Origin: Bradyrhizobium sp. 186
GTDB lineage: Bacteria > Pseudomonadota > Alphaproteobacteria > Rhizobiales > Xanthobacteraceae
Assembly (NCBI RefSeq): GCF_023101685.1
Contig: NZ_CP082164.1
Span: 7,192,001 to 7,256,000 of the forward strand
Reading direction: 5' to 3'
Length of the DNA stretch: 64,000 nucleotides
The notes below the pieces were generated by a model, which did no database searches, had not been told where the DNA came from, and was given only the letters and a program-made list of their open reading frames with translations. A program made the translations under genes and the position numbers. Within the stretch, counting starts at the first letter, position 1. Every line of letters begins with the position of its first letter. Below are positions 10,301-18,056 of this stretch, piece by piece.

Positions 10301-10647
10301 GGCGCGAGCTCCGTCTTCAGGTCCTTCGGATACTCGAACGGAAAGCTGTCGGCATAGGGCTCGACGAAGAAGTCGAACGGATTGACCACGGTCATCTGCG
10401 CCGTGAAATCGACCTCGATCTTCAGCTCGGTGGTCTTCTCCGGGAAGACATAGCGCGCGAGCCAGTTGCCTTGCGGATCCTGCTGCCAGTTCACGAAGTG
10501 ATTTGATGGCGTGACCTTGAGCGAATAGCTCAGGATCGGCGTGCGCGTGTGCGGCGCCGGCCGCAGACGGATGGTCTGCGGGCCAAGATCGATCGGACGG
10601 TCGTATTTGTAGTGCGTGACGTGGTGTAATGCGACGTAGATCGACAC
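7372..10647 (-). CDS. Large transglutaminase-DUF2126 protein
   Basis: This 1091-residue protein has an N-terminal transglutaminase N domain, a catalytic core with Cys in [11 protein letters not shown], His in DLHAWAEVY and Asp in IGFDATSG (together about residues 1-280), and then a long DUF2126 region to the C-terminus. The DUF2126 half includes a glycine-rich [13 protein letters not shown] segment and shows distant similarity to ATP-grasp/glutamine-synthetase-like amidoligases in published analyses. A role in forming or trimming isopeptide bonds is inferred, not shown. The GTG at 10647 ([15 protein letters not shown]) was chosen because homologues begin there; the open frame extends to 10704. 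It is 27 bp upstream of the ATP-grasp/alpha-E gene and so likely heads the operon. Confidence 0.88.
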   Translation of the reverse strand: MSIYVALHHVTHYKYDRPIDLGPQTIRLRPAPHTRTPILSYSLKVTPSNHFVNWQQDPQGNWLARYVFPEKTTELKIEVDFTAQMTVVNPFDFFVEPYADSFPFEYPKDLKTELAPYLETIKPDRLFAKYLDTIPHEAPNTVNFLVDLNRELQQRIGYVIRMEAGVQTPEETLSSCAGSCRDSAWLLIQTFRHLGLAARFVSGYLIQVRPDIDPIEGPPEVENDFTDLHAWAEVYLPGAGWIGFDATSGMLAGEGHIPVAATPHYRSAAPISGGASFAEVEFDFDMSVRRIREAPRITKPFSDDAWTRLNDLGEQVDGDLAAQDVRLTMGGEPTFVSVDDLEAGEWNTEAVGPTKRALADDLIRRLRTRFAPGGLLHYGQGKWYPGESLPRWAFGLYWRKDGVPIWKNADLIAKIENPRRAEVKDAETFMEGTAARLGLDPGYIMPAYEDPAYWLQKEGELPANVDPSDSKLSDPEERARMARVFDEGLNTPKGFVLPVQRWNAEAPRWRTERWNLRRNHLFLMPGDSPLGLRLPLNALEYVPPERYPYIVEQDPMEARTKLPVFGRMQRPQSPPPQPAPESPEASEPVRTAMSIEVRDGVLCAFMPPVERIEDYLELIAALEATAEEMQLQVHVEGYPPPFDPRVDVIKVTPDPGVIEVNVQPAKNWREAVDITVGLYEDAARIRLGANRFLVDGRHTGTGGGNHVVVGGSSPQDSPFLRRPDLLKSLVLYWQRHPSLSYFFSGLFIGPTSQAPRIDEARHDSIYELEVALSHVPPPGYQAPLWLVDRLFRHLLVDITGNTHRAEICIDKLYSPDSPTGRLGLVEFRALEMPPDPRMSLAQQLLIRALIAKLWREPQQGKFVRWGTALHDRFMLPHFIWEDFLDVLSELKHSGYPFEPEWYLAQLEFRFPAFGRVHHGGVTLELRQALEPWHVLGEEGSAGGTVRYVDSSVERLQVKAEGFVEGRHIVTCNGRRLPMTSTGRSAEAVAGVRFKAWQPASGLHPTIPVHAPLTFDLIDTWNGRSLGGCVYHVAHPGGRSYDTKPVNTYEAEARRLARFQDHGHTPGSIRPPPEERTNEFPLTLDLRTPLLQ

Positions 10648-10717
10648 GGGTTGCGGTGCTCCAGCAGCTTTTTTGAGCAGAACACCGCTAGTGATCGCGA
10701 TCAAGCACTAACAACGG

Positions 10718-10744
10718 GCAGCACGTGCCTACGGCACGGGCTGC
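10718..10744 (-). terminator. Possible stem-loop after the dehydratase gene
   Basis: An 11-pair stem with one mismatch (GCAGC then CGTGCC, loop of 3, and the complements) lies just after the stop of the UxaA-like gene and before the DUF2126 gene. No clear T-run follows in the direction of transcription, so factor-independent termination is only a possibility. Confidence 0.35.
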
Positions 10745-10751
10745 ACGTTTG

Positions 10752-12275
10752 CTACATCGTCGCGCCGAGCACCCAGGGCGCGAACTCGGCGCCGCCGAAA
10801 TCGAAGCTTTCGCTCTTGGTCGGCTGACCGGAGGCGGTCTTCAGGACGAGATCGAAGATGCGCTGGCCGCATTGCTGGACCGTCTCCTCGCCTTCGAGGA
10901 TGGTGCCGCAATTGACGTCCATGTCGTCTTCCATGCGCTTGTACATGGGCGAGTTGGTCGCGAGCTTGATCGAGGGTGCCGGCTTGCAGCCGAACACGCT
11001 GCCGCGGCCGGTGGTGAAGCAGACCAGATTGGCGCCGCCCGCGACCTGCCCGGTCGCAGCGACCGGGTCGTAGCCGGGCGTGTCCATGAACACAAAACCC
11101 TTCTTCGTCACCGGCTCGGCGTAGCGCAGCACGTCGACAAGATTGGTGGTGCCGGCTTTCGCCATCGCGCCGAGCGACTTTTCGAGGATGGTGGTGAGGC
11201 CACCCGCCTTGTTGCCGGGACTCGGATTGGCGTTCATCTCGGCGCCTTCGCGCTCGGTGTACGCGTCCCACCAGCGCATGAGATCGACAAGCTTCTCGCC
11301 GACCTCGCGGCTGACGGCGCGGCGCGTGAGCAGATGTTCGGCGCCATAGGTCTCCGGTGTCTCCGACAGGATCACGGTGCCGCCATGACGCACGATGAGA
11401 TCGCTCGCCGCGCCAAGCGCCGGGTTGGCGGACACGCCGGAATAGCCGTCCGAGCCGCCGCATTGCAGCGCCACGGTCAATTCGCTCACCGGCACGGACT
11501 CGCGCTTGACCTTGTTGGAATCCGCGAGAGCTTCGCGGACGAAGGCAATGCCGGCTTCAACCGTCTTGCGGGTGCCGCCGACCTCCTGGATGTCCATCGC
11601 CCGCAGGCGGCCGGCGAGCTTCTGCTCTTCCATCAGGCCCCCGATCTGATTCACTTCGCAGCCGAGGCCGAGCACGATGACGTGGGAGAAATTGACGTGC
11701 CGCGCATAGCCGCCGAGCGTGCGGCGGAGCAGTGCGAGCGGCTCGTTCTGCGTCATGCCGCAGCCGGTCTTGTGGGTCAGCGCGACCACGCCGTCGACGT
11801 TGGGGAAATCGGCCAGCGGATTGTCGCCCGTGAAGGGATTCTTCTTGAAGACGTCGGCGACGAGGCTAGCGACATGCGCGCTGCAATTCACCGAAGTGAG
11901 GATGCCGATATAGTTGCGGGTGGCAACGCGGCCGTCCGGGCGGCGAATGCCTTCGAAGGTCGCCGGCAGGTCGAAGTTCGGCGTCGGCTTGACGTCGGCG
12001 CAATAGGCATAGTCCTTGGCGAAGTCGCCCATGCCGCAGTTCTGCGTGTGCACGTGCTGGCCCGGCGCGATCGGCACAGTGGCGAAGCCGATGATCTGGC
12101 CGTAGCGCCTGACCGGTTCGCCCATTGCGATCGGCTTGATCGCGACCTTGTGGCCGGAGGGAATGCGATCGACCGTCGTCACGCCGTCGGCCACCAATGT
12201 TCCGGGCGGCAGGCTCGCGCGCGCGATCAGCACGCCATCATCGGGATGGAGGCGGATGACGGGGCTGATGGTCAT
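10752..12275 (-). CDS. UxaA/GarD family sugar-acid dehydratase
   Basis: This is a 507-residue member of the altronate/galactarate dehydratase family. It has an N-terminal SAF domain (about residues 1-90, ending near HVHTQNCGMGDF) followed by the catalytic domain with conserved segments such as TSVNCSAHVA, THKTGCGM and LQCGGSDGYSG. The family removes water from sugar acids in an iron-dependent reaction to give 2-keto-3-deoxy acids. Whether the substrate is altronate, galactarate or another hydroxy acid cannot be told. The ATG at 12275 was chosen because AAGGAG lies 8 bp upstream; the longer frame runs into a repeat. An aldolase and an Ldh-type dehydrogenase follow upstream on the same strand, consistent with a sugar-acid route. 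Confidence 0.85.
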   Translation of the reverse strand: MTISPVIRLHPDDGVLIARASLPPGTLVADGVTTVDRIPSGHKVAIKPIAMGEPVRRYGQIIGFATVPIAPGQHVHTQNCGMGDFAKDYAYCADVKPTPNFDLPATFEGIRRPDGRVATRNYIGILTSVNCSAHVASLVADVFKKNPFTGDNPLADFPNVDGVVALTHKTGCGMTQNEPLALLRRTLGGYARHVNFSHVIVLGLGCEVNQIGGLMEEQKLAGRLRAMDIQEVGGTRKTVEAGIAFVREALADSNKVKRESVPVSELTVALQCGGSDGYSGVSANPALGAASDLIVRHGGTVILSETPETYGAEHLLTRRAVSREVGEKLVDLMRWWDAYTEREGAEMNANPSPGNKAGGLTTILEKSLGAMAKAGTTNLVDVLRYAEPVTKKGFVFMDTPGYDPVAATGQVAGGANLVCFTTGRGSVFGCKPAPSIKLATNSPMYKRMEDDMDVNCGTILEGEETVQQCGQRIFDLVLKTASGQPTKSESFDFGGAEFAPWVLGATM

Positions 12276-12300
12276 GGGAATTCTCCTTCGGAGGCGAGTA

Positions 12301-12365
12301 GCGAATAGTGAGTGGCGAATGGAAAAGGGAGCAGCCCTATTCGCCACTCCCCATTCGCCATTCGC
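12301..12365. repeat. Imperfect inverted repeat, family B (GCGAATGG type)
   Basis: Repeated GCGAAT(A/G)G and AGTGGCGAATGG units on the left face CATTCGCCATTCGC units on the right, able to fold into an imperfect hairpin. A related copy lies at 29391-29445. It separates the dehydratase and aldolase genes. Confidence 0.75.
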
Positions 12366-12371
12366 GACGTC

Positions 12372-13148
12372 TTAAGCTTTACCGGCGGAATCCTTCCGGG
12401 TCTGGTTGACCTGCATTTTCGCGTAGGTCGTCATCAGGCCGACCTCGTTCGACAGCGTGACCAGCTTGAATCCCATGTTGATCGCGCGCGCCGCACCTTC
12501 GGCGCCGCTGCAATGAATGCCCGGGTTGAGGCCGCGCTTGCCGCACTCCTTGATGATCTTGTCGTAGATCGCGAGGATCTCCGGCTCGGTGCGGTCGAGC
12601 TTCGGCTCGAGGCCGTAGGAGAACCCGAGGTCGGACGGACCGATATAGACGCCATCGAGACCTTCGACGTCGAGGATCGCTTCCATGTTCTCGACCGCGG
12701 TCCTGGTCTCCATCATCGGCAGCAGCACGATGTCGTCGTTCGCCGTCTTCTGGTAAGAACCCGCGGTGCCGTACATGCCGGCGCGGATCGGACCGTTGGA
12801 GCGCACGCCCTTCGGCGGATATTTGGAATAGGAGACGAGGTTCCTGGCTTCCTGCGGCGTGTTGACCATCGGACAGATCACGCCATAGGCGCCGCCATCG
12901 AGCACCTTGCCGATGATGCCGGGCTCGTTCCAGGGCACGCGCACCATCGGCGTGATCGGATGCTTGTCCATCGCCTGGAAGCACTGCACCATCGACAGGT
13001 AATCCTGCACGCCATGCTGCATGTCGACGGTGACGCTGTCGAAACCGCATTGCGCAACCATCTCGGCCGAGAAGCCGGAGGGAATCGCGAGCCACGCGTT
13101 GACCACGGCCTTGCCCGACTTCCAGATTTCTTTGACCTTGTTCGCCAC
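12372..13148 (-). CDS. HpcH/HpaI family aldolase
   Basis: This is a 258-residue class II pyruvate-type aldolase of the HpcH/HpaI family. Visible features are VTVDMQHGVQD near residue 47 (catalytic His region), the metal-ligand region MMETRTAVENM near 145, and GVYIGPSDLGFS near 165. These enzymes cleave 4-hydroxy-2-oxo acids to pyruvate plus an aldehyde. Two roles are plausible: splitting a deoxy-keto sugar acid made by the neighbouring dehydratase, or acting as HpaI, the last step of the hpa pathway encoded about 2 kb away, whose operon lacks an aldolase. The start is the GTG at 13148 with AAGGAAGG just upstream; the longer frame has no homologous N-terminus. Confidence 0.85.
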   Translation of the reverse strand: MANKVKEIWKSGKAVVNAWLAIPSGFSAEMVAQCGFDSVTVDMQHGVQDYLSMVQCFQAMDKHPITPMVRVPWNEPGIIGKVLDGGAYGVICPMVNTPQEARNLVSYSKYPPKGVRSNGPIRAGMYGTAGSYQKTANDDIVLLPMMETRTAVENMEAILDVEGLDGVYIGPSDLGFSYGLEPKLDRTEPEILAIYDKIIKECGKRGLNPGIHCSGAEGAARAINMGFKLVTLSNEVGLMTTYAKMQVNQTRKDSAGKA

Positions 13149-13262
13149 GTTGCCTTCCTTCTTTGTTGTTTGGACCTTCGTCACCACGACGATGCCGCGA
13201 CAGCGCGATCCCGCTATTACTGCCAACCGGATCGCTGCGCTATGGTCGCAATGACGCAAGAG

Positions 13263-14348
13263 CTATGCGGTCGCCCTCTGGATGCTGACTTCGCTGACGC
13301 CGACCTCACGGGCGGTGTTCACTATCGCCGCCCAGGTGCCATCCGGCAAGGGGATGCCGTTCTGGGTGCGCTCAGTCCGCGTTTTCCGCTCCGGATCGCC
13401 GGGAATCAGCACCTGATCGATCCCTGACACGGGCTTGGTGGCGCGGATGAAATCCGTATAGCGCGACACCTCGGCATCGAAGACGTGAGAGGTATCGACC
13501 ACCTTCGGATCGACATAGAACGCCAGCATGCCGTTGGCAAAGCGCCGACCGCCCGACGTGGCACCGGTTCCGGTCAGCGCGCCGCCAAGCAGCTCGCAGA
13601 TGAAGGCAAGTCCCGATCCCTTGTGGTCGCCGAAGGCGCGGATCGCGCCCGTTCCCTTGGTGCGGTCGCGCGGCCCATCGGGCGTGTAGGGTCCGTAGAG
13701 CACGCTCGGCTCCTCGCTGAGCGTGCCGTCGGAATCGACCAGCGCGCCCTTGGGCAGCTTCTTGCCGCCGCGGCTTGCAACCAGCACCTTGCCCTCGGCG
13801 ACGATCGAGGTCGCAAAGTCCAGCACGATCGGATCCTGGCCCTCGCGCGGAATCCCGACGCAATAGGGCGCGGTCGACAACCGCTTCTCGACACCGCCGA
13901 ACGGCGCGACCAACAGCGAGCCCGCGGCATTGACGAAATGCACCGAGACCAGCCCTTCCGCGGCCGCCATCTCGGCCCAGTCGCCGACGCGGCCGATATG
14001 GCCGGCATTGCGCAGCGCAACTGCGGCAAGCCCCGCCTTCTTGCACTTGTCTATGCCGATTTTGACCGCTTGCGGCGTCACGGTCTGGCCATAGCCGAAC
14101 TTGCCGCCGACGACCGCAAGCGAGGGCGTGTCGACGACGATTTCAGCGGTCTGGTTCGGGACCACAAAACCGGTCTTCTTCCAGCGGATGTAGACCGGCA
14201 CGCGGATCACGCCGTGACTGTCATGGCCGGTGAGATTGGCCGTGGTCAAATAGCTCGCGATGCGCCTGGCTTCCTCTGGCATCGACTCGGCATGGGTGAA
14301 GACATCGGTGACGAAGTCGATCAGCCTCTGAACCTGAATGGTGACCAT
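13263..14348 (-). CDS. Ldh family malate/L-lactate/sulfolactate-type dehydrogenase
   Basis: This is a 361-residue NAD(P)-dependent 2-hydroxy-acid dehydrogenase of the type II malate/L-lactate dehydrogenase (Ldh_2) family, which lacks a classic Rossmann fold. Recognisable segments are DSHGVIRVP near residue 50, the GKFGYGQTV and RNAGHIGRVG motifs with the catalytic His, and the C-terminal LIPGDPERKTR. The substrate could be malate, lactate, ureidoglycolate or a sugar-acid derivative. The frame opens at a GTG at 14369, but the ATG at 14348 (MVTIQVQRL) fits the family better. It lies between hpaR and the aldolase gene on the same strand. Confidence 0.85.
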   Translation of the reverse strand: MVTIQVQRLIDFVTDVFTHAESMPEEARRIASYLTTANLTGHDSHGVIRVPVYIRWKKTGFVVPNQTAEIVVDTPSLAVVGGKFGYGQTVTPQAVKIGIDKCKKAGLAAVALRNAGHIGRVGDWAEMAAAEGLVSVHFVNAAGSLLVAPFGGVEKRLSTAPYCVGIPREGQDPIVLDFATSIVAEGKVLVASRGGKKLPKGALVDSDGTLSEEPSVLYGPYTPDGPRDRTKGTGAIRAFGDHKGSGLAFICELLGGALTGTGATSGGRRFANGMLAFYVDPKVVDTSHVFDAEVSRYTDFIRATKPVSGIDQVLIPGDPERKTRTERTQNGIPLPDGTWAAIVNTAREVGVSEVSIQRATA

Positions 14349-14510
14349 GACGGGTCTGTTTGCCTCCACCTTGGTCCCGGCGGAGACCGCGCGCAGCGCG
14401 GCGTCATCCGTCCCGGCGCCGATTTTGAGCGGATCGGCTTGGGCGGCACTTTGAGCGAAAAAATGCGGCCATGTCCATGGCTCTCGCCGTGCGCACGGGC
14501 ATATCTGCTT

Positions 14511-15029
14511 TCACTCCTCGGCTATTGCCTCATCGGCGACGCCACGTTCGGCGAGACTTTGTTCGAGTTCGCCGAGCATCTCCTGCAACTCGGCGAGCTT
14601 GCCTGCGCCATAGCGTCGCGTGATCTCGGCATAGATCACTTCCGAGGACGGCGCGACGGAGGCCATCAGCTTCACGCCTTTCTCCGAGATCGAGACCATG
14701 CTGCGGCGTTGGTCCGCCTTCGCGGTCTTGCGCTCGATCAGGTTGCGCGCCTCGAGATCGCGCAGGATGCGCGACAGGCTCGGCCCGAGCAGAAACGCCG
14801 TGCGGGCGAGTTCCGTGACCTCGACAGCCTCGATGGCCGCAAGCGCGCGCAAAATGCGCCATTGCTGCTCAGTCAAGCCGTGCTCGCGCAGCGAGGGACG
14901 AAATTGCCGCATCACCGCCTCGCGCGCCCGCAACAGCGACATCGGCAGCGAGCGCGAGAAATCGCGCATCGGCACTTGGCGAGCGGCAGGCGCGCTTGCG
15001 TTCGCTGGATCAGCCGGTCTCTTCGCCAT
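14511..15029 (-). CDS. hpaR: HpaR, MarR-family regulator of homoprotocatechuate degradation
   Basis: This is a 172-residue MarR-family winged-helix protein. The segment MRDFSRSLPMSLLRAREAVM followed by HGLTEQQWRILRAL is characteristic of HpaR, which represses meta-cleavage genes until 4-hydroxyphenylacetate or homoprotocatechuate is present. The recognition region (SRILRDLEARNLIER, then DQRRSM in the wing) is intact. An N-terminal tail of about 20 residues precedes the core. The ATG at 15029 was chosen, with GGGGGA upstream; the open frame to 15095 has no support. It is divergent from hpaH with 115 bp between, containing a perfect palindrome that is its likely operator. Confidence 0.92.
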   Translation of the reverse strand: MAKRPADPANASAPAARQVPMRDFSRSLPMSLLRAREAVMRQFRPSLREHGLTEQQWRILRALAAIEAVEVTELARTAFLLGPSLSRILRDLEARNLIERKTAKADQRRSMVSISEKGVKLMASVAPSSEVIYAEITRRYGAGKLAELQEMLGELEQSLAERGVADEAIAEE

Positions 15030-15097
15030 ATTCCCCCGCCCCTTCAAACTGCGAAATGTTTGCAGTGCAGCAAGCCCAAATTGTGTTTGACGCATTC

Positions 15098-15113
15098 ACT
15101 TAACATGTTAAGT
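15098..15113. promoter_or_regulatory. Perfect 16-bp palindrome, probable HpaR operator
   Basis: The sequence ACTTAACATGTTAAGT is perfectly self-complementary and lies between divergent hpaR and hpaH, 31 bp before the hpaH ATG. It is AT-rich against a GC-rich background. Size and placement suit a MarR-family dimer that would control both directions; the assignment to HpaR is inferred from position. Confidence 0.75.
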
Positions 15114-15144
15114 ATCTCCCGGCACCACGATTTATAGATCACAA

Positions 15145-15951
15145 ATGGCGCTTTCAAACGACGATATCCAAGCTTGCGCGAACCGTCTGCACCAGGCGGA
15201 GAAGACCCGCACGCAGATCCGACAGCTCTCGCAGGACTTCCCCGACATCAGCATCGCCGATGCCTACGCGATTCAGAAGGCGTGGGTCGAATTCAAGATC
15301 GCCGAGGGGCGTGTCGTCAAAGGCCACAAGATCGGCCTGACCTCGAAGGCGATGCAGAGCGCGCTCAACATCGACGAGCCGGATTCCGGCGTGCTGCTCG
15401 ACGACATGTTCTTTGCCGACGGCGGACTGGTCCCGACCGAGCGCTTTATCGCCACGCGGGTGGAGGCCGAGCTCGCCTTCATCATGAGCAAACGCCTCAC
15501 CGGGCCCAACTGCACGATGTTCGATGTGCTCAACGCCACCGACTTCGTAGTGCCGGCGCTGGAGATTCTGGATACGCGGATCGAACGCGTCGACCCCAGG
15601 ACCAAGGCGACGCGAAAGATCTTCGACACCATCGCCGACAATGCCGCCAATGCCGGGATCGTGCTCGGCGGGCGGCCGATCCGCCCGCTCGAAGCCGACC
15701 TGCGCTGGATCGGCGCGTTGTGCTTCAAGAACGGCCAGCTCGAGGAAACCGGGCTTGCCGCGGGCGTGCTCAATCATCCCGCGACCGCGGTCGCCTGGCT
15801 TGCGAACAAAATCGCGCCGCTGGGTCTTGCGCTGGAGCCGGGCCAGGTGGTGCTTGCAGGCTCATTCATCCGTCCGATCGAGACCCGCAAGGGCGACACA
15901 ATTCAGGCCGACTATGGCGCCTATGGCTCGGTGAGCGGCCACTTCGCCTGA
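15145..15951 (+). CDS. hpaH: HpaH, 2-oxo-hept-3-ene-1,7-dioate hydratase
   Basis: This is a 268-residue hydratase of the HpaH/MhpD/DmpE branch of the fumarylacetoacetate hydrolase fold. Typical segments are GRVVKGHKIGLTSKAMQ near residue 60, DDMFFADGG near 88, VEAELAFIM near 107 (metal-binding Glu residues) and LAGSFIRPIETRKGD near the C-terminus. It adds water to 2-oxohept-3-ene-1,7-dioate, giving the substrate for the HpaI aldolase. It is the first gene of the plus-strand hpa operon and lies next to the probable HpaR operator. No strong Shine-Dalgarno sequence precedes its ATG. Confidence 0.93.
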   Translation: MALSNDDIQACANRLHQAEKTRTQIRQLSQDFPDISIADAYAIQKAWVEFKIAEGRVVKGHKIGLTSKAMQSALNIDEPDSGVLLDDMFFADGGLVPTERFIATRVEAELAFIMSKRLTGPNCTMFDVLNATDFVVPALEILDTRIERVDPRTKATRKIFDTIADNAANAGIVLGGRPIRPLEADLRWIGALCFKNGQLEETGLAAGVLNHPATAVAWLANKIAPLGLALEPGQVVLAGSFIRPIETRKGDTIQADYGAYGSVSGHFA

Positions 15952-15955
15952 CCAA

Positions 15956-15994
15956 CAAGAATACACTGCAAGAATACACTGCAAGAATACACAG
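15956..15994 (+). repeat. Three tandem 13-bp repeats between hpaH and hpaF
   Basis: The unit CAAGAATACACTG occurs three times head to tail; the third copy diverges at its last two bases. It fills most of the short gap before the hpaF GTG. Such a tract can change copy number by slippage. Three short units with no spacers do not make a CRISPR array. Confidence 0.9.
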
Positions 15995-16008
15995 GGAGTG
16001 AAACCGCC

Positions 16009-16407
16009 GTGCCGCATTTCACGATCGAATATTCGGCCAATCTCGATGGCCGCCTCGACATCGGCGCGATGTGCGAGGTCGTGCGCAAGGCGGCGGTCGA
16101 GACCGGCATCTTCCCGCTCGGCGGCATCCGCGTCCGCGCCATCCGGTGCGAGCATTATGCGATTGCCGACGCCCGGCAGGATTACGGCTTTCTCGACATG
16201 GTCCTGCGCATCGGCGAGGGCCGCGATCTTCCGACCCGCCAGAAAGCCGGCGAGCACGTTTTCCAGGCGCTCTCCCGTCACCTCGATCCCGTCTTTGCCG
16301 CCAGCAAATTCGCTTTGTCGTTCGACATGCAAATCAACGACAAGGACACGAGCTGGAAGCGCAACAACATCCACGACGCCCTGAAAGTGGAGGCCGCCCA
16401 TGGATAA
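16009..16407 (+). CDS. hpaF: HpaF, 5-carboxymethyl-2-hydroxymuconate delta-isomerase
   Basis: This is a 132-residue tautomerase-fold protein. It begins with GTG and then Pro (MPHFTIEYSANL), so Pro1 of the mature protein is the expected catalytic base, as in the 4-oxalocrotonate tautomerase superfamily; an Arg-rich segment (GGIRVRAIRC) follows near residue 40. It isomerises 5-carboxymethyl-2-hydroxymuconate in homoprotocatechuate breakdown. GGGAG lies 9-13 bp before the GTG. Its end overlaps hpaE by 8 bp, pointing to coupled translation. Confidence 0.92.
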   Translation: MPHFTIEYSANLDGRLDIGAMCEVVRKAAVETGIFPLGGIRVRAIRCEHYAIADARQDYGFLDMVLRIGEGRDLPTRQKAGEHVFQALSRHLDPVFAASKFALSFDMQINDKDTSWKRNNIHDALKVEAAHG

Positions 16408-17938
16408 GCCCGCGCCGAAATCCGATGTATTCCAGGCCAATCGCGACCGCGTCGCGCCGCTGCTGAAGCAACTCCGCGCCGATGGCATCGGCCACATGAT
16501 CGACGGCAAGATCGTCCCCTCGATCACCAGCGAGACCTTTGAGACGAAGTCGCCGATCGATGGCGCGACGCTCGCAAGCGTCGCCCGCGGCAATGCCGAA
16601 GATATTGACCGCGCGGCGACTGCGGCCTCCCTCGCCTTCAAGTCCTGGCGCGACATGGGACCTGCGATGCGGAAGAAGCTGCTGCATCGGGTGGCTGATG
16701 CCATCGAGGACAATTCCGAAGACATCGCGGTCCTCGAATGCATCGACACCGGCCAAGCCTATCGCTTCATGGCCAAGGCCGCGATCCGCGCTGCCGAAAA
16801 CTTCCGCTTCTTCGCCGACAGATGCGGCGAAGCCCGCGACGGCCAGAACACGCCGAGCGATGAGCATTGGAATGTCTCGACGCGCGTGCCGATCGGCCCG
16901 GTCGGCGTCATCACGCCGTGGAATACGCCGTTCATGCTCTCGACCTGGAAGATCGCCCCTGCTCTCGCGGCAGGCTGCACCGTTGTGCATAAGCCGGCCG
17001 AGTGGTCGCCGGTCACAGCCGATATTTTGACAAAGCTCGTCAAGGAAGCCGGCGTTCCCGACGGCGTGCTGAACACCGTGCACGGCTTCGGCGAAGAGGC
17101 CGGCAAGGCGCTGACCGAACACCCCGCGATCAAGGCGATCGGCTTCGTCGGCGAGAGCGCGACGGGATCCGCGATCATGAAGCAGGGCGCCCCCACCCTG
17201 AAGCGCGTGCATTTCGAACTCGGCGGCAAGAACCCGGTGATCGTGTTCGACGACGCCGACCTGGACCGTGCGCTCGATGCCGTGGTGTTCATGATCTACT
17301 CGCTGAACGGCGAGCGTTGCACCTCCTCCAGCCGCCTGCTGATCCAGGCGAGCATTGCGGAAAAATTCGTGGAGAAGCTGACCGCGCGCGTAAAGGCGCT
17401 CAAGGTCGGCCATCCCCTCGATCCCGCAACCGAGATCGGGCCGTTGATCCACGAGCGGCATCTGGCAAAGGTCTGCTCCTATTTCGACGTCGCGCGCCAG
17501 GATGGTGCGACGATCGCCGTCGGCGGCAAGGCCCATGACGGTCCCGGCGGCGGACATTACGTCGAGCCGACGCTGGTGACCGGCGCGAACGGCAAGATGC
17601 GGGTGGCACAGGAAGAGGTGTTCGGCCCCTTCCTCACAGTACTGCCCTTCCGCGATGAGGCGGATGCAGTCGAGATCGCCAACGACATCCGCTATGGCCT
17701 CACCGGCTATGTCTGGACCAACGACATGGGCCGCGCGTTGCGCGTTGCCGACGCGCTCGAAGCCGGCATGATCTGGCTGAATTCGGAAAACGTCCGCCAT
17801 TTGCCGACGCCGTTCGGCGGCATGAAGGCCTCAGGCATCGGCCGCGACGGCGGCGACTATTCGTTCGACTTCTACATGGAAACCAAGCACGTCTCGCTGG
17901 CGCGAGGCACGCACAAGATTCAGAAACTGGGAGTGTAA
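16400..17938 (+). CDS. hpaE: HpaE, 5-carboxymethyl-2-hydroxymuconate semialdehyde dehydrogenase
   Basis: This is a 512-residue aldehyde dehydrogenase superfamily enzyme. The catalytic Glu is in FELGGKNPVIVF near residue 275, the nucleophilic Cys in NGERCTSSSRLL near residue 310, and the cofactor-binding GFVGESATG near 250. It oxidises the ring-cleavage aldehyde to 5-carboxymethyl-2-hydroxymuconate using NAD+. The ATG overlaps the end of hpaF by 8 bp. Position between hpaF and hpaD supports the assignment over a generic aldehyde dehydrogenase. Confidence 0.92.
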   Translation: MDKPAPKSDVFQANRDRVAPLLKQLRADGIGHMIDGKIVPSITSETFETKSPIDGATLASVARGNAEDIDRAATAASLAFKSWRDMGPAMRKKLLHRVADAIEDNSEDIAVLECIDTGQAYRFMAKAAIRAAENFRFFADRCGEARDGQNTPSDEHWNVSTRVPIGPVGVITPWNTPFMLSTWKIAPALAAGCTVVHKPAEWSPVTADILTKLVKEAGVPDGVLNTVHGFGEEAGKALTEHPAIKAIGFVGESATGSAIMKQGAPTLKRVHFELGGKNPVIVFDDADLDRALDAVVFMIYSLNGERCTSSSRLLIQASIAEKFVEKLTARVKALKVGHPLDPATEIGPLIHERHLAKVCSYFDVARQDGATIAVGGKAHDGPGGGHYVEPTLVTGANGKMRVAQEEVFGPFLTVLPFRDEADAVEIANDIRYGLTGYVWTNDMGRALRVADALEAGMIWLNSENVRHLPTPFGGMKASGIGRDGGDYSFDFYMETKHVSLARGTHKIQKLGV

Positions 17939-17940
17939 TT

Positions 17941-18037
17941 GTCATTCCGGGGCGCGCGGAGCGCGAGCCCGGAATCCATAACCACCAATCGGGATTATGG
18001 ATCCCGGGCCTGTCCCTTCGGGACATCCCGGGATGAC
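17941..18037. repeat. Palindromic repeat, family C, inside the hpa operon
   Basis: It begins GTCATTCCGGGGCGCG and ends CATCCCGGGATGAC, with smaller inverted repeats nested inside. It lies between hpaE and hpaD. Related copies are at 23190-23311 and 27127-27208. Confidence 0.85.
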
Positions 18038-18056
18038 GAGCCTGGAGAGAGCCGCA

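Noticed and set aside
15956..15994. CRISPR-like repeat
   Set aside because: Three 13-bp units lie directly adjacent with no spacers and no cas gene nearby.
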